A DNA stretch of 64,000 nucleotides from Vineibacter terrae (GCF_008039615.1 NZ_VDUZ01000013.1:104351-168350), one strand, 5' to 3'; positions 34,954-47,570 are shown, numbered from the stretch's first letter. Translations and numbers: made by a program. The notes: generated by a model not told the origin, from the letters alone.

Positions 34954-36171
34954 ATGCAGCCGCCCGAGGTTCTGTTCGTCACGCAGTACTACCGTCCCGA
35001 GCTGATCGGATCGGCGCCGTTCAGCGCTGATCTGGCTGAGTGGCTGGTCGGGTGTGGCCGTCAGGTGACGGTGCTGACCGGCCTGCCGCACTACCCGGCG
35101 TCGGAAGTGTTCCCGGCTTATCGCAAGGGGCGGGGGATGCGTGAGGTGTTCAACGGCGTGATGGTCGAGCGCCTGGGTGCCTGGGTGCCGCGCCGGCGGT
35201 CGGCGACGGCGCGCATCATGGGGGAAGCCTGGTTCCTGATGAACGGGGCCTTCGCCCTGGCGACAGGGCGGATCGCCCGCCATGCCGTGGTGCTGTCGCT
35301 CTGTCCGTCGATTCTCAGCGTCGCGCTGGGCGCGATGGCACGCCTGCGCGGCGGTCGCAGCGTCGCCATCGTGCATGACATCCAATCCGGGCTTGCCAGC
35401 GGGCTGGGCATGGTCGGCAACGGTTGGTTGGCTCGCGTGATGCAGTCCTGCGAGCGGATGGTGCTCAACCGGGCCGACCTCGTCGTCGTGCTGTCGTCGG
35501 AGATGGCTGACGAGCTGCGGCGGATCGGCGTGACGGCGCCGGTCGAGGTCGTGCCGATCTGGGTCGATACCGACCAGGTGCGTCCCATGCCGGCGTGCCA
35601 CGACGGCAAGCTGACCGTTCTCTACAGCGGCAATCTCGGCAAGAAGCAGGGGCTGGGCCAGGTCATCGACATGGCCGAGGCGTTGCAGTCGCGCCGCCCC
35701 GATATCGACATCGTGCTGCGCGGCAACGGCAACCAGGCCGAGGCGCTGCGTCAGCAGATCGCCGAGCGCGGCCTCGCCAACACCAGCCTGGCGGAGCTGC
35801 TGCCGGATGGCAGCCTGAGCGAAGGCCTGGCGGTCGGCGACATCCACCTGGTGCCGCAGGACCCCGATACGGCGTCCTTCGCCGTGCCATCCAAGGTGTT
35901 CAATATCATGGCTGCGGGCCGGCCGTTCGTCGCCACCGCTCATCCGGGCAGCCTGCTCTGGCGGTTGCGCCATCGCAGCGGCGCCTTCATGTGCGTGCCG
36001 CCCAACGACGCTGGCGCCTTCGCCGAAGCCATCGTGCAGCTCGCCGACGATCCCGAGCTGCGGGCCGACCTGGGCGAGCGGGGGCGCCAGTTCGTGGAGC
36101 GGCACGTCGCCAAGCGCAAGGTGCTGGGCGATTTCGTGACCCGGCTGGACGCGCTCTGTGCCCGCAGCTAG
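34954..36171 (+). CDS. Glycosyltransferase family 4 (WcaI-like)
   Basis: A 405-residue retaining glycosyltransferase with GT-B fold. The N-terminal half begins VLFVTQYYRPELIGSAPFSA and has HDIQSGLASGLG; the C-terminal half has VLYSGNLGKKQGLGQVIDMA and the nucleotide-sugar site region FAVPSKVFNIMAAGRPFVAT. This pattern is that of WcaI-type colanic acid transferases. It begins 7 bases after the Wzc-like gene and is therefore in the export operon. Donor and acceptor cannot be assigned. Confidence 0.9.
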   Translation: MQPPEVLFVTQYYRPELIGSAPFSADLAEWLVGCGRQVTVLTGLPHYPASEVFPAYRKGRGMREVFNGVMVERLGAWVPRRRSATARIMGEAWFLMNGAFALATGRIARHAVVLSLCPSILSVALGAMARLRGGRSVAIVHDIQSGLASGLGMVGNGWLARVMQSCERMVLNRADLVVVLSSEMADELRRIGVTAPVEVVPIWVDTDQVRPMPACHDGKLTVLYSGNLGKKQGLGQVIDMAEALQSRRPDIDIVLRGNGNQAEALRQQIAERGLANTSLAELLPDGSLSEGLAVGDIHLVPQDPDTASFAVPSKVFNIMAAGRPFVATAHPGSLLWRLRHRSGAFMCVPPNDAGAFAEAIVQLADDPELRADLGERGRQFVERHVAKRKVLGDFVTRLDALCARS

Positions 36172-36181
36172 CGCCGGGACA

Positions 36182-37405
36182 ATGTCCCACCTGCTGGTTC
36201 TGGAGCCCGACTCCGAAGGACATCCGCGGGAGTGGCTCGAGCACCTCGTAGCCTATGCGGCCGCGCAGCCGCGGCTGGGGGTCACCTTCGTCGTCGCACC
36301 CGACATGGGCGCGCATCTGACGGCGAACCTGTCGTCGGCCACCCGCGATCGCATCCAGGTCGTGCCGCTGCAGCCCTACGAGCGATGGCTGTGCACACGC
36401 CGGCTCTTGAGCTTGGCGGCGTTCGCGCGGTGGTGGGTCATGCGGCGCTACCTGCATCGCACCGGCGCGCAAGCCGGCCATTTCCTGTCGTTCGACCATC
36501 TGTGCCTGCCGCTGGCGCTGGGGCTGGGCACCGGCGGCCGCCCCGTCTCCGGCATCCTGTTCCGGCCATCGGTGCACTATGCGGCCTGGGGCACCTACCG
36601 CCCCAGCGCCGGCGAACGGCTGCGCGATCTGCGCAAGACGGCCCTGTACCGCCTGATGCTGATGAACCGCAGCGTCAGGGCCGTGCTGTCGCTTGATCCG
36701 TACTTTCCACTTCATGCCCAGCGCCTCTATCGGCACGGAAGCAAGGTGCAGGCCGTGCCCGACCCGGCCTATCCGCAGTCCGCGACCTTGCGCCACGAGA
36801 CGGGAACAGCGACGCCGGCCGATCGTATCGGCTTCGTGCTCTTCGGCTATCTGACGGAGCGCAAGGGGCTGATGGTGCTGCTGGATGCCCTCGGGCGGAT
36901 CGGCCCGGCGGCATCGGCACGGATCGCGATCACCATCGCCGGCCGGATCGAGCCGGCGCTGCGCGATCGCGTCACCGCCTGCGTGGACGCGCTGCGCCAG
37001 TCGCATCCAGACCTGGTGCTGCGCATCGATGACCGATGGTTGCCGGCGCGGGAGCTCGATGCCCTCGTCAAGGCAAGCCACGTCGTGCTGGCGCCGTATC
37101 AACGGTTCGTCGGCTCCAGCGGCGTGCTGCTGTGGGCGGCACGTGCCGGCCTGCCGCTGCTGACCCAGGATTTCGGGCTGCTGGGGCGGCTCGTGCGCGA
37201 CCATCGGCTCGGCCTCACAACGGACACGACCGATCCTGTCAGTCTTGCGGCAAGCATAGAGCGCATGGCCGCGGCGGGACCGGACACATTCATGGATCCG
37301 CTTGCCGCGCAATCGTTCGTCGCGGCGCGCACGCCGCACAACTTTGCATCAACGGTGATGGGAAGCCTGTGCTGTGACGCGCAGGACGTTGAACGCGCTG
37401 CGTAA
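36182..37405 (+). CDS. Glycosyltransferase family 4-like protein
   Basis: About 407 residues from the ATG at 36182, with GT-B features mainly in the C-terminal half: IGFVLFGYLTERKGLMVLLD, ITIAGRI, and the acidic loop region FVGSSGVLLWAARAGLPLLT. The N-terminal half is less conserved. An open frame also begins at a GTG within the previous gene (36158). It probably adds one sugar of the repeat unit; specificity is unknown. Confidence 0.82.
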   Translation: MSHLLVLEPDSEGHPREWLEHLVAYAAAQPRLGVTFVVAPDMGAHLTANLSSATRDRIQVVPLQPYERWLCTRRLLSLAAFARWWVMRRYLHRTGAQAGHFLSFDHLCLPLALGLGTGGRPVSGILFRPSVHYAAWGTYRPSAGERLRDLRKTALYRLMLMNRSVRAVLSLDPYFPLHAQRLYRHGSKVQAVPDPAYPQSATLRHETGTATPADRIGFVLFGYLTERKGLMVLLDALGRIGPAASARIAITIAGRIEPALRDRVTACVDALRQSHPDLVLRIDDRWLPARELDALVKASHVVLAPYQRFVGSSGVLLWAARAGLPLLTQDFGLLGRLVRDHRLGLTTDTTDPVSLAASIERMAAAGPDTFMDPLAAQSFVAARTPHNFASTVMGSLCCDAQDVERAA

Positions 37406-37432
37406 TGTCGGCGATTTGCTGCGTTGAACAGC

Positions 37433-37475
37433 CCTAACTTGATCACAAGACCCGCCGCCCGTCGATATGGAGAAT
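37433..37475 (+). promoter_or_regulatory. EPS box 3 with downstream -10-like hexamer (initiating transferase)
   Basis: CCTAACTTGATCACA (37433-37447) contains the TTGATCACA core. Thirty-one bases after the first T of TTG lies GAGAAT (37470-37475), matching the -10 consensus at four of six positions. Transcription would start near 37482, ahead of both possible start codons of the wcaJ-like gene. Confidence 0.45.
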
Positions 37476-37590
37476 CCTGGGGAGTCACGCGGAACATCCG
37501 TGATCGGAAGCGATTGTGGAATCGACGGATGCCAAGGCGGCGACATCTACAGGATCAAGGCGCGAGCGCGCGCCGAAGCGAGGCGGTTGC

Positions 37591-39105
37591 ATGATGACCC
37601 GTGGTTCGTCGACGACAGCATCCGTTGCCATCGCGGACGCAACCGAGACATCCGAGATGCCGGGTTCGTCCGGGCCGCTGCGCGAGCGCGTACGCAAGAC
37701 CGTGTCCGCCGCCATTGTCACGCGCCTGCTGATGGCGATCGACGGCGCTGCGGTGCTGGCTGCCGGCGTAGCGGCGCTTCACTGGGAAGCGACACGCACC
37801 GAGATCGACTGGGGCGCGGCCGGCATGGTGATCGCGCTCGGCACCGTGCTGGCGATCAACGCCTTCCATCTGCTGGGTGGCTATCGCTTCGCACGGCTGG
37901 GGCGTCTGATCGAGGCGGTGGCTTCGGTCGCGCTCGGCTGGCTGCTGAGCCTGGGCGTGCTGGTGGCCGTCGCATCGCTGGCCACCGTGTCGATCGCGAC
38001 GCTGCAGCCCTGGCTGGCCGTGTGGTTCGCCGGTGGTCTTGGCTTGCTGGCAAGCAGCAGGCTCGTGCTGAGCCTGCTGCTGGTCCGGTGGAAGCGCGAA
38101 GGCCGGCTGGGCGAGCGCGTCGCCGTCGTCGGAACGGGCCCGATCGCCCGCCGGCTGCTGATCCATCTCAACGGCCGAAGCGGCACCGCAATGCGTGTTG
38201 CCGGCATCTACGACGACCAGCACGACGGCCATTCCATGGGCGTGCGCTGCCTGGGCCATCGCATCGCCGGTGACGTCGATGATCTCGTGGCCGATATCCG
38301 GCGGCTGGGCATCACGACGGTCGTCGTGGCCTTGCCGCTGTCGGCCGATCTTCGTCTCGCGGCAGTGCTGAACAAGCTGAGCATGGTTCCCGTGGACGTC
38401 AGGCTGTGCCCTGACGGGTTCGGCCTGCAGCTCGGGCGTGTCGGTGTCAGCCATGTCGGCGACATGACGCTGCTCAACGTCATGGACCGGCCGCTGCGCG
38501 ACTGGCGGCGGGTGGCCAAGGAGATCGAGGACCGCCTGCTGGCGGCCCTCATCCTGACGCTGATCGCGCCGCTCATGCTGTTCATCGCGACGCTGATCAA
38601 GCTCGACAGCCCGGGGCCGGTGTTCTTCCGGCAGAAACGATACGGCTTCAACAACGAGCTCATCGAGGTCCTGAAGTTCCGCACTATGCACCATGCGGCA
38701 CAGGATCCCAACGCCGAGCAGCTGACGCGCCGGAACGATCCGCGCATCACGCGCATCGGCGCCTTCCTGCGGCGCACCAGCATCGACGAGCTGCCGCAGT
38801 TCCTCAACGTCCTGCGCGGCGAGATGTCGATCGTCGGTCCGCGGCCGCATGCCCTGGCCGCGAAGGCCGGCCGGCTCCTCTACCAGGATGCCGTCAGATA
38901 CTACGACTCGCGCCACCGGATGAAGCCCGGCATCACCGGCTGGGCGCAGATCAACGGCTGGCGCGGTGAGACGGACACTGTCGAGCAGATCCGCAAGCGG
39001 GTCGAGCATGACCTCTACTACATCGAGAACTGGTCGATTGCCCTTGACCTCAAGATCATCATACGCACCGTCTTTGGCGGGTTCACTGGCCGATATGCAT
39101 ATTGA
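37591..39105 (+). CDS. Undecaprenyl-phosphate sugar phosphotransferase (WcaJ-like polyprenyl glycosyl-1-phosphate transferase)
   Basis: About 504 residues from ATG 37591 (preceded by GAGGCGG); a GTG at 37516 would add 25 residues. Four N-terminal hydrophobic helices lead to a nucleotide-binding-like region (VAVVGTGPIARRLL) and a fifth helix (LLAALILTLIAPLMLFIATL), followed by the catalytic bacterial sugar transferase domain: KFRTM, RRTSIDELPQFLNVL, MSIVGPRPHA and PGITGWAQINGWRGETDT. It transfers a hexose-1-phosphate to undecaprenyl phosphate, starting each repeat unit at the inner membrane. Confidence 0.92.
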   Translation: MMTRGSSTTASVAIADATETSEMPGSSGPLRERVRKTVSAAIVTRLLMAIDGAAVLAAGVAALHWEATRTEIDWGAAGMVIALGTVLAINAFHLLGGYRFARLGRLIEAVASVALGWLLSLGVLVAVASLATVSIATLQPWLAVWFAGGLGLLASSRLVLSLLLVRWKREGRLGERVAVVGTGPIARRLLIHLNGRSGTAMRVAGIYDDQHDGHSMGVRCLGHRIAGDVDDLVADIRRLGITTVVVALPLSADLRLAAVLNKLSMVPVDVRLCPDGFGLQLGRVGVSHVGDMTLLNVMDRPLRDWRRVAKEIEDRLLAALILTLIAPLMLFIATLIKLDSPGPVFFRQKRYGFNNELIEVLKFRTMHHAAQDPNAEQLTRRNDPRITRIGAFLRRTSIDELPQFLNVLRGEMSIVGPRPHALAAKAGRLLYQDAVRYYDSRHRMKPGITGWAQINGWRGETDTVEQIRKRVEHDLYYIENWSIALDLKIIIRTVFGGFTGRYAY

Positions 39106-40324
39106 TGCCGGTAGGCCAGCCAACGGCTGTCGGGCGCCGCGCTGCCTCTGGCTGACGCTCGCCGACCCCGAGCCGCGCCACAACGGCCAGTTCATCTATT
39201 CAGGTGGACTGATCGACGCCGTCGCCGAGACTGGCGCCGAGGTCGAGGTGCTGGGGCTCAGCCGCCCCGACTCGCCCAAGCGCAACGGCGACGGCGTCGC
39301 GCATGTCGTGTGGCGTCTGGTGGAGCAGACGCCGCTGTCGCATTGGGGCAGCCTGACATCGCCGTTGCCGCACCTCGCCTATCGCTGCCGCACCAGCCAG
39401 ATGCGGCGGATCCTGGATGAGCTGCTGACCCAGAACGACTGGGACGGCATCGTCTTCGACGGCCTGTCGGTCGGCTGGGCGTTGCCGCACGTGCTGGCGC
39501 ATTATCGGCGGCACCAGAGCAGGCCCAAGCTGATCTATGTCTCGCACAACCATGAGGAAAGCCTGCGGGCGCAGATCGCCGAGCGGCAGGGCCGCTTCTT
39601 GCGCCGGCAGGCCGTGCGGCTGGACGCTCTGAAGGTGTCCCGGCTGGAGCGGGACCTGGTGGCGGCCGTGGATCTGGTGACGGCCATCACGCCCGAGGAC
39701 CGCAGCCTGTACCGCGAACGCCAGCCGGCCAAGCCGATCGAGGTCCTGACCCCCGGCTACGAGGGCCGCTGCGTGGCACGCCGTCAGATCACCGCCGATC
39801 TGCCGCGCCGCGCCATCATCGTCGGCAGCTTCGACTGGATCGCCAAGCGCATGAACCTCGAGGACTTCGTCAGCGTGGCCGACCCGCTGTTCGCCGCCCA
39901 TGGCGCCGAGCTGCAGGTGATCGGCAGCGCCGAGGAGTCGTTCCTGAACGGCCTGCGCAAGCGGGCGGTGGCGACCTCGTTCACGGGAACCGTGGCCGAC
40001 GTCACGGGATACATGGACAACGCCCGTATCGCCATCGTGCCCGAGCTCAACGGCGGCGGTTTCAAGCTCAAGGTGCTGGAGTACGTGTTCAACCGCCTGC
40101 CGATCTTCGGCCTGGAAGGGTCGGTTGCGGGCGTGCCGCTGCGGCCTGATGACGGCATCATGCTGTTTCCCGACCATGCCACGCTGGCGCAGGCCGTGAT
40201 CGATGCCATGGACAATCTCGACCTGCTGAACGGGATGCAGCAGCGCGCCTTCGTGGCCTGCCGCGACAAGTTCGACTGGGCCAGCCGCGGCCAGCAGCTG
40301 CTGTCCGCCCTGGCGGGATCGTGA
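39095..40324 (+). CDS. Glycosyltransferase (GT-B fold, GT4-like)
   Basis: A 409-residue protein whose ATG (39095) overlaps the end of the previous gene by 11 bases. N-terminal LWLTLADPEPRHNGQFIYSG and VSHNHEESLRAQIAER are followed by a C-terminal nucleotide-sugar domain with AIIVGSFDWIAKRMNLEDFV, LQVIGSAEE and VPELNGGGFKLKVLEYVFNR, a GT4-type acceptor/donor region. It probably adds a sugar in the repeat-unit pathway. Confidence 0.83.
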   Translation: MHIDAGRPANGCRAPRCLWLTLADPEPRHNGQFIYSGGLIDAVAETGAEVEVLGLSRPDSPKRNGDGVAHVVWRLVEQTPLSHWGSLTSPLPHLAYRCRTSQMRRILDELLTQNDWDGIVFDGLSVGWALPHVLAHYRRHQSRPKLIYVSHNHEESLRAQIAERQGRFLRRQAVRLDALKVSRLERDLVAAVDLVTAITPEDRSLYRERQPAKPIEVLTPGYEGRCVARRQITADLPRRAIIVGSFDWIAKRMNLEDFVSVADPLFAAHGAELQVIGSAEESFLNGLRKRAVATSFTGTVADVTGYMDNARIAIVPELNGGGFKLKVLEYVFNRLPIFGLEGSVAGVPLRPDDGIMLFPDHATLAQAVIDAMDNLDLLNGMQQRAFVACRDKFDWASRGQQLLSALAGS

Positions 40325-40337
40325 TCGGGAAGGGCCG

Positions 40338-41702
40338 ATGAACGGGTACCGCACGCAGCAGCTCGGCTGGTTCGACACGATTCTGGTCGTGATCTTTCTG
40401 CTGGGCCTGTACCTGAACGTCTCGCTGCAGATCACGCCCAAGATCCCGCTGACATGCGCGCCCTCGGGCTTCGCCGGGCTGCTGCTGCTGTGGCGCCGCC
40501 GCGACCGGATCGATCCGCGGCATTTGGGCGGCCTTCTGGCCGTGATCGCGCTTTATCTCGGCGCGACCCTGTCGGCAACCAACTACGACTATCTCGGCAA
40601 GCGCTTCACGGGCCTGCTGCAGCTCACCTATTCGCTGGTGATCTGCTACGCCTTCTTCGTCACGATGGTCCAGACCGAGCGCGGGCAGATCGCCAGGATC
40701 CTGCTGATCTTCTGCCTGTCGATCGCCGTGGGGTGCTTCCTGGAGCAGTACGCCGGCCTGCGCGCCATCAGCGATGCGGTGCGCGAGCGCATGTACGACA
40801 GCGGCATCGTCTATGACGCCGACCTGCGCGACCAGCTGCTGTATGGCCGCGTCCGGCCGAAGCTGTTCACGTCGGAACCCGCCTCTGTCACATTCACGTA
40901 CACGCACTACACCTTCACCTGGCTGGTGGTGAGCCAGTGGCGATGGAAGCTCCTCCTCTATATCGGCCTGATGGGGGTGGGGCTCTTGCTGATGCCGGGG
41001 CCGACCTTGCTGCTGATGCTGATGCTGGCCGTGCCGTACCTCATCTTCCTGCATGGCCAGGACGGACGTGGCGGGGGTGTGTCCATCACCCGCATGGTTG
41101 CGGGAATGGCGGTCTCGGCCGTCCTCATCGCCATCGCGCTGGTTGTCGGCAGCTCGTTCTTCGCCGAGCGAATCGCGGAATTTTCCAGCGGCAAGGATGC
41201 CAGCTTCTTCTACCGCGTCATCGGGCCGATGCTGGTGGCCTTCGATGTCTTCAAGCGCTATCCCTGGGCCGGCGCCGGCCTGACCGGCGAGCCGTTCATC
41301 GCCGACCAGGTGCTGACTGTCTTCATGAATTCCAGCGGCTTCCAGGCAGCGTGGCGCATCGACAAGGTCAGCGAGGTGCTGACCAACTACTTCTGGCTGC
41401 ACTGGATCTATCTCGGGCTGGTCTGGGGCACGGTGACCCTGATCGGGCTCGGCATCTGGCTGAGGATGATCGGCGCGCCCAGCCTGCTGTACTGCTTCGG
41501 CGTCTGGCTGATCCTGGGCCAGGCGGGCGGCGCCTATGTCGGCCCCAAGACCTGGTCCGTGATCCTGATCGCCGCGGCCAGCGCCGCCCTGACTCGCCAG
41601 GTCGTTGCGGGCAGTGCCGGCACGCCGGCGCATGACATGCGCGATCGCCCGACGATGGTGCGCGGCACTGGCGTGCTGCGGCCGAAATCGGTGCAGCCAT
41701 GA
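40338..41702 (+). CDS. O-antigen ligase/polymerase-like membrane protein (Wzy candidate)
   Basis: A 454-residue polytopic membrane protein with about ten hydrophobic segments (for example FDTILVVIFLLGLYLNVSLQ and IGLMGVGLLLMPGPTLLLML) and a larger non-hydrophobic loop at about 270-350 containing FFYRVIGPMLVAFDVFKRYP followed by WAGAGLTG; an R-x-x-x-W/G-rich loop of this kind is usual in the Wzy/WaaL group. The genomic context (initiating transferase, glycosyltransferases, Wzc and Wza) favours the polymerase role over lipopolysaccharide ligase. The sequence itself is too variable for certainty. Confidence 0.75.
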   Translation: MNGYRTQQLGWFDTILVVIFLLGLYLNVSLQITPKIPLTCAPSGFAGLLLLWRRRDRIDPRHLGGLLAVIALYLGATLSATNYDYLGKRFTGLLQLTYSLVICYAFFVTMVQTERGQIARILLIFCLSIAVGCFLEQYAGLRAISDAVRERMYDSGIVYDADLRDQLLYGRVRPKLFTSEPASVTFTYTHYTFTWLVVSQWRWKLLLYIGLMGVGLLLMPGPTLLLMLMLAVPYLIFLHGQDGRGGGVSITRMVAGMAVSAVLIAIALVVGSSFFAERIAEFSSGKDASFFYRVIGPMLVAFDVFKRYPWAGAGLTGEPFIADQVLTVFMNSSGFQAAWRIDKVSEVLTNYFWLHWIYLGLVWGTVTLIGLGIWLRMIGAPSLLYCFGVWLILGQAGGAYVGPKTWSVILIAAASAALTRQVVAGSAGTPAHDMRDRPTMVRGTGVLRPKSVQP

Positions 41703-42985
41703 ACGCCCTTGATGCCGGTCGACGCCGCCTGCTCGGCATCGGAGCGGGCATGGCCCTGGCGGCCGCGCCGCTGGCGGCGACGGCCCAGCCCGCGCCCCGG
41801 CCGGAGCCTGCGGCACGGCGCACGATGCTGTCGGCGGCGGCGTTCGGCGCCGTCGGTGACGGCAAGGCCGACGACACCCGCGCCCTGCAGGCGGCATTGG
41901 ATGCGACCTTCGCGCCCGGCGGACCGGGCTTCCTCGTGATCCCACCGGGCGAGTACAAGGTCAGCCGCACGCTGCGCATTGCGACCAGCGGCGGCCCGCC
42001 GGGCGATATCGGGCGCCACAGCGGCATCACGGCGCACGGTGCCCATATCGTGTCGGCGATCACCAACGGCGCCAACGTGTTCGAGCTCGTCAGCGGCACC
42101 ACGGTGCGGTTCATCCTGATCGAGGGGCTGGACGTGCTGGGCAGCGGCAGCGACGGCCACGGCATCTACCTCGAGTGCGAGCACAAGGAGCACTACCTCT
42201 ACAACATCTGCCTGCGCGACGTGGCGGTGCAGGACTGCGGCGGCGACGGTTGCCGCATGGTCGGCAACGTGTTCGAGGGGCAGGTCATCAACAGCTACTT
42301 CCGCAAGAACAACGGCAATGGCATCACCTTCGGACATGGCTTCCGGGCCGGCATCCTGTCGGCCATCCATGTCTTCGGCTGCGTGTTCGGCGACAACGGC
42401 CGCCACGGTGCGGCGCTCGTCAACCGCTGCTACGACGTCGGCTTCCACGGCTGCTACTTCCTGCTCAACGGCAAGTTCGGCCTGGTCGCGGAGAACGGCT
42501 GCACGATCCTCTCGAACTGCGGCTTCGAGAACAACCATCAGGCGGCCAGCGGCTTCGAGACCGGCGACGCGGGCATCGCCTTGCAGGGGTTCGCGACGCT
42601 GATCGGCTGCGGCGCCTATTCCATCTACAATCAGACGCACCTGATCCGCGCCTATGTCGTGGGACAGCTCGTGATGATCGGCTGCGGCGGCTTCGGCGAC
42701 GAGCGGGCCAAGGGCGCCGGCTTTGCCAGGATCGGCGGCCGCAGCAAGGTCGGGGCGACTATCATCGGCTGCAGCGGGACGATCGAGTATGTCGACGGTT
42801 TCGACGGCGTGGAGATGGGAGGCGCCGTCGGCGGCCTGCGCCTGGCGTCGGACTGGCGCAGCCCCAATCTCGCCCGCCTGGGGGATTATCGGCTGTGGGT
42901 CGACAAGCGCGGCAACCTGCGCCTGAAGAAAGGGGCGCCGTCCTCCGACGAGGACGGCACGGCCGTGGGGCGGGGGGCTGGATAG
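41699..42985 (+). CDS. Tat-exported right-handed beta-helix protein (pectate lyase superfamily)
   Basis: A 428-residue protein with a twin-arginine signal (RRRLLGIGAGMALAAAPLAA) and the pectate-lyase-3 type motif AFGAVGDGKADDTRALQAAL (about 51-70). The rest is a series of Gly/Asn/Cys-rich turns (DGHGIYL, NGNGITFGHGF, NGRHGAALVNR) consistent with a beta-helix. The ATG overlaps the stop of the Wzy-like gene. In EPS loci such proteins may be lyases, hydrolases or epimerases acting on the polymer in the periplasm. Catalytic residues cannot be identified from sequence alone. Confidence 0.82.
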   Translation: MNALDAGRRRLLGIGAGMALAAAPLAATAQPAPRPEPAARRTMLSAAAFGAVGDGKADDTRALQAALDATFAPGGPGFLVIPPGEYKVSRTLRIATSGGPPGDIGRHSGITAHGAHIVSAITNGANVFELVSGTTVRFILIEGLDVLGSGSDGHGIYLECEHKEHYLYNICLRDVAVQDCGGDGCRMVGNVFEGQVINSYFRKNNGNGITFGHGFRAGILSAIHVFGCVFGDNGRHGAALVNRCYDVGFHGCYFLLNGKFGLVAENGCTILSNCGFENNHQAASGFETGDAGIALQGFATLIGCGAYSIYNQTHLIRAYVVGQLVMIGCGGFGDERAKGAGFARIGGRSKVGATIIGCSGTIEYVDGFDGVEMGGAVGGLRLASDWRSPNLARLGDYRLWVDKRGNLRLKKGAPSSDEDGTAVGRGAG

Positions 42986-43015
42986 CGAAGGTTCTGCCGT
43001 TCCAGGGTACAGGCA

Positions 43016-43099
43016 TCATCCCGAACGCAGTGAGGGATCTCCCGCGAATGGCGCACTGTGCGTCTTTCGCAGGAGATCCCTCGCTGCGCTCGGGATGAC
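43016..43099. repeat. Inverted repeat, GTCATCCCGAGCGCAGCGAG family
   Basis: The left arm (about 43016-43047) carries ATCATCCCGAACGCAGTGAG and the right arm (about 43066-43099) ends CTCGGGATGAC; the arms are complementary with a few mismatches. It occupies the gap between the convergent beta-helix and GDP-fucose synthase genes, the same kind of site as the copy at 20169-20255. It may terminate both transcripts. Confidence 0.85.
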
Positions 43100-43111
43100 A
43101 GTCCTGATTGG

Positions 43112-46489
<3,378 letters not shown>

Positions 46490-46534
46490 GGTGTGGCGGC
46501 GCCGCCGCTGCGGCGCAGCGCGGGGATTGCGAAG

Positions 46535-46577
46535 CACAGATTGATCACATGGAGGGGGCGTGCCCTGGGCGGATAAT
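46535..46577 (+). promoter_or_regulatory. EPS box 4 with downstream -10 hexamer (FkbM methyltransferase)
   Basis: CACAGATTGATCACA (46535-46549) differs at one base from box 5 at 47528. GATAAT (46572-46577), matching five of six -10 positions, begins 31 bases after the first T of TTG. The preceding GCGAAG is shared with box 1. Transcription would start near 46584, leaving a very short leader because AGGAGG begins at 46585. Confidence 0.55.
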
Positions 46578-46596
46578 GACCGCCAGGAGGACGGAT

Positions 46597-47493
46597 ATGG
46601 AGCAGACTGCGCGCGAGGCGTTGCTGGAGCGACTGGGCAAGCAGGCCGCCCTCTATGGCGCGCCACTCGATGTGCGATTGCGGCGCCTGCCGTTCCGGAT
46701 CTTCTGGCCGCGGGCGCTCAATGTCGCAGGGATGACATGGCGGGTGACCGCACGGACCTTCTTCGGCCGCGATATGCGGGTGCATCTGCCGGACCTCGTC
46801 GGGAAGGAGATCTATCAGTACGGCTTCTTCGAGGAAGGCTTGACGAGAGCCATCATCGACAAGCTGCCCGCCGGTGGTACCTTCATCGATATCGGCGCCT
46901 ATGTCGGGTACTACTCGCTGCTGGCGTCGCTTCTGGTGGGCGCCGAAGGGCGAGTGGTCGCTTTCGAGCCGACACCGCGCACGCGCGCCGAGCTGTCGTT
47001 GAACACATCAGGTTTCGGCAACGTGCAGGTCGTGCCGCTGGCCGCCTGGGATCAGCCGGCGCGACTGACGCTGCGGGACTTCGGCTGGCGTCAATCCAGC
47101 TTCAACAGCGTGCTGGCGCCGCGTGTCGACGGCAATCCGCGTTGCGAGAGCATCGAGGTCGAGGCGGTCGCGGTCGATGATTGGCTGCTTGCGCACAACA
47201 TCGTGCCCAGCTTCATCAAGATCGATGCCGAGTCGGCGGAGCATCGTGTCCTGCAGGGGTTGCGGCGCACGATCGAGAAGCATCATCCGATCCTGTCGCT
47301 GGAGATCGGTGACTACAACCTTCCGGGCGTGCCGCGCTCGGCAGACCTCATCCGATCGCTGATCGCGATGGGTTATGATGCCTGGCAGTATCGCGGTGAC
47401 ACGTTCGTCGAGCATCACGTCGTCGATCACTATGGTTTCGACAACCTGATCTTCACGCCACGCCGGCAATCCGTGCAGACCGCGGCGGCATGA
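46597..47493 (+). CDS. FkbM-family methyltransferase
   Basis: A 298-residue SAM-dependent methyltransferase. The SAM-binding motif is FIDIGAYVGYYSLLASLL, followed by VVAFEPTPRTRAEL and the FkbM signature FIKIDAESAEHRVLQG. The ATG at 46597 has AGGAGG six bases upstream. FkbM enzymes methylate sugar hydroxyls or related groups, so a methylated sugar in the polymer is plausible. It is monocistronic or cotranscribed with the next glycosyltransferase, which has its own box. Confidence 0.9.
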   Translation: MEQTAREALLERLGKQAALYGAPLDVRLRRLPFRIFWPRALNVAGMTWRVTARTFFGRDMRVHLPDLVGKEIYQYGFFEEGLTRAIIDKLPAGGTFIDIGAYVGYYSLLASLLVGAEGRVVAFEPTPRTRAELSLNTSGFGNVQVVPLAAWDQPARLTLRDFGWRQSSFNSVLAPRVDGNPRCESIEVEAVAVDDWLLAHNIVPSFIKIDAESAEHRVLQGLRRTIEKHHPILSLEIGDYNLPGVPRSADLIRSLIAMGYDAWQYRGDTFVEHHVVDHYGFDNLIFTPRRQSVQTAAA

Positions 47494-47527
47494 TCGCCGA
47501 TGCGCAAGCTGCAAGGGTTTTATGAAT

Positions 47528-47570
47528 CACAGATTGGTCACACTGTGGCCCTATCGGCGCGGTCGATAAT
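47528..47570 (+). promoter_or_regulatory. EPS box 5 with downstream -10 hexamer (glycosyltransferase)
   Basis: CACAGATTGGTCACA (47528-47542) is followed by GATAAT (47565-47570) with its first base 31 bases after the first T of TTG, the same geometry as box 4. CACA occurs twice, 11 bases apart. The predicted start of transcription is near 47577, about 77 bases before the glycosyltransferase start codon. Confidence 0.55.

Noticed and set aside
46541..46577. TTGATC with GATAAT as an ordinary sigma-70 promoter
   Set aside because: The gap between the hexamers is 25 bases, too long for the usual 16-18; the element is better read as an activator site with the -10.
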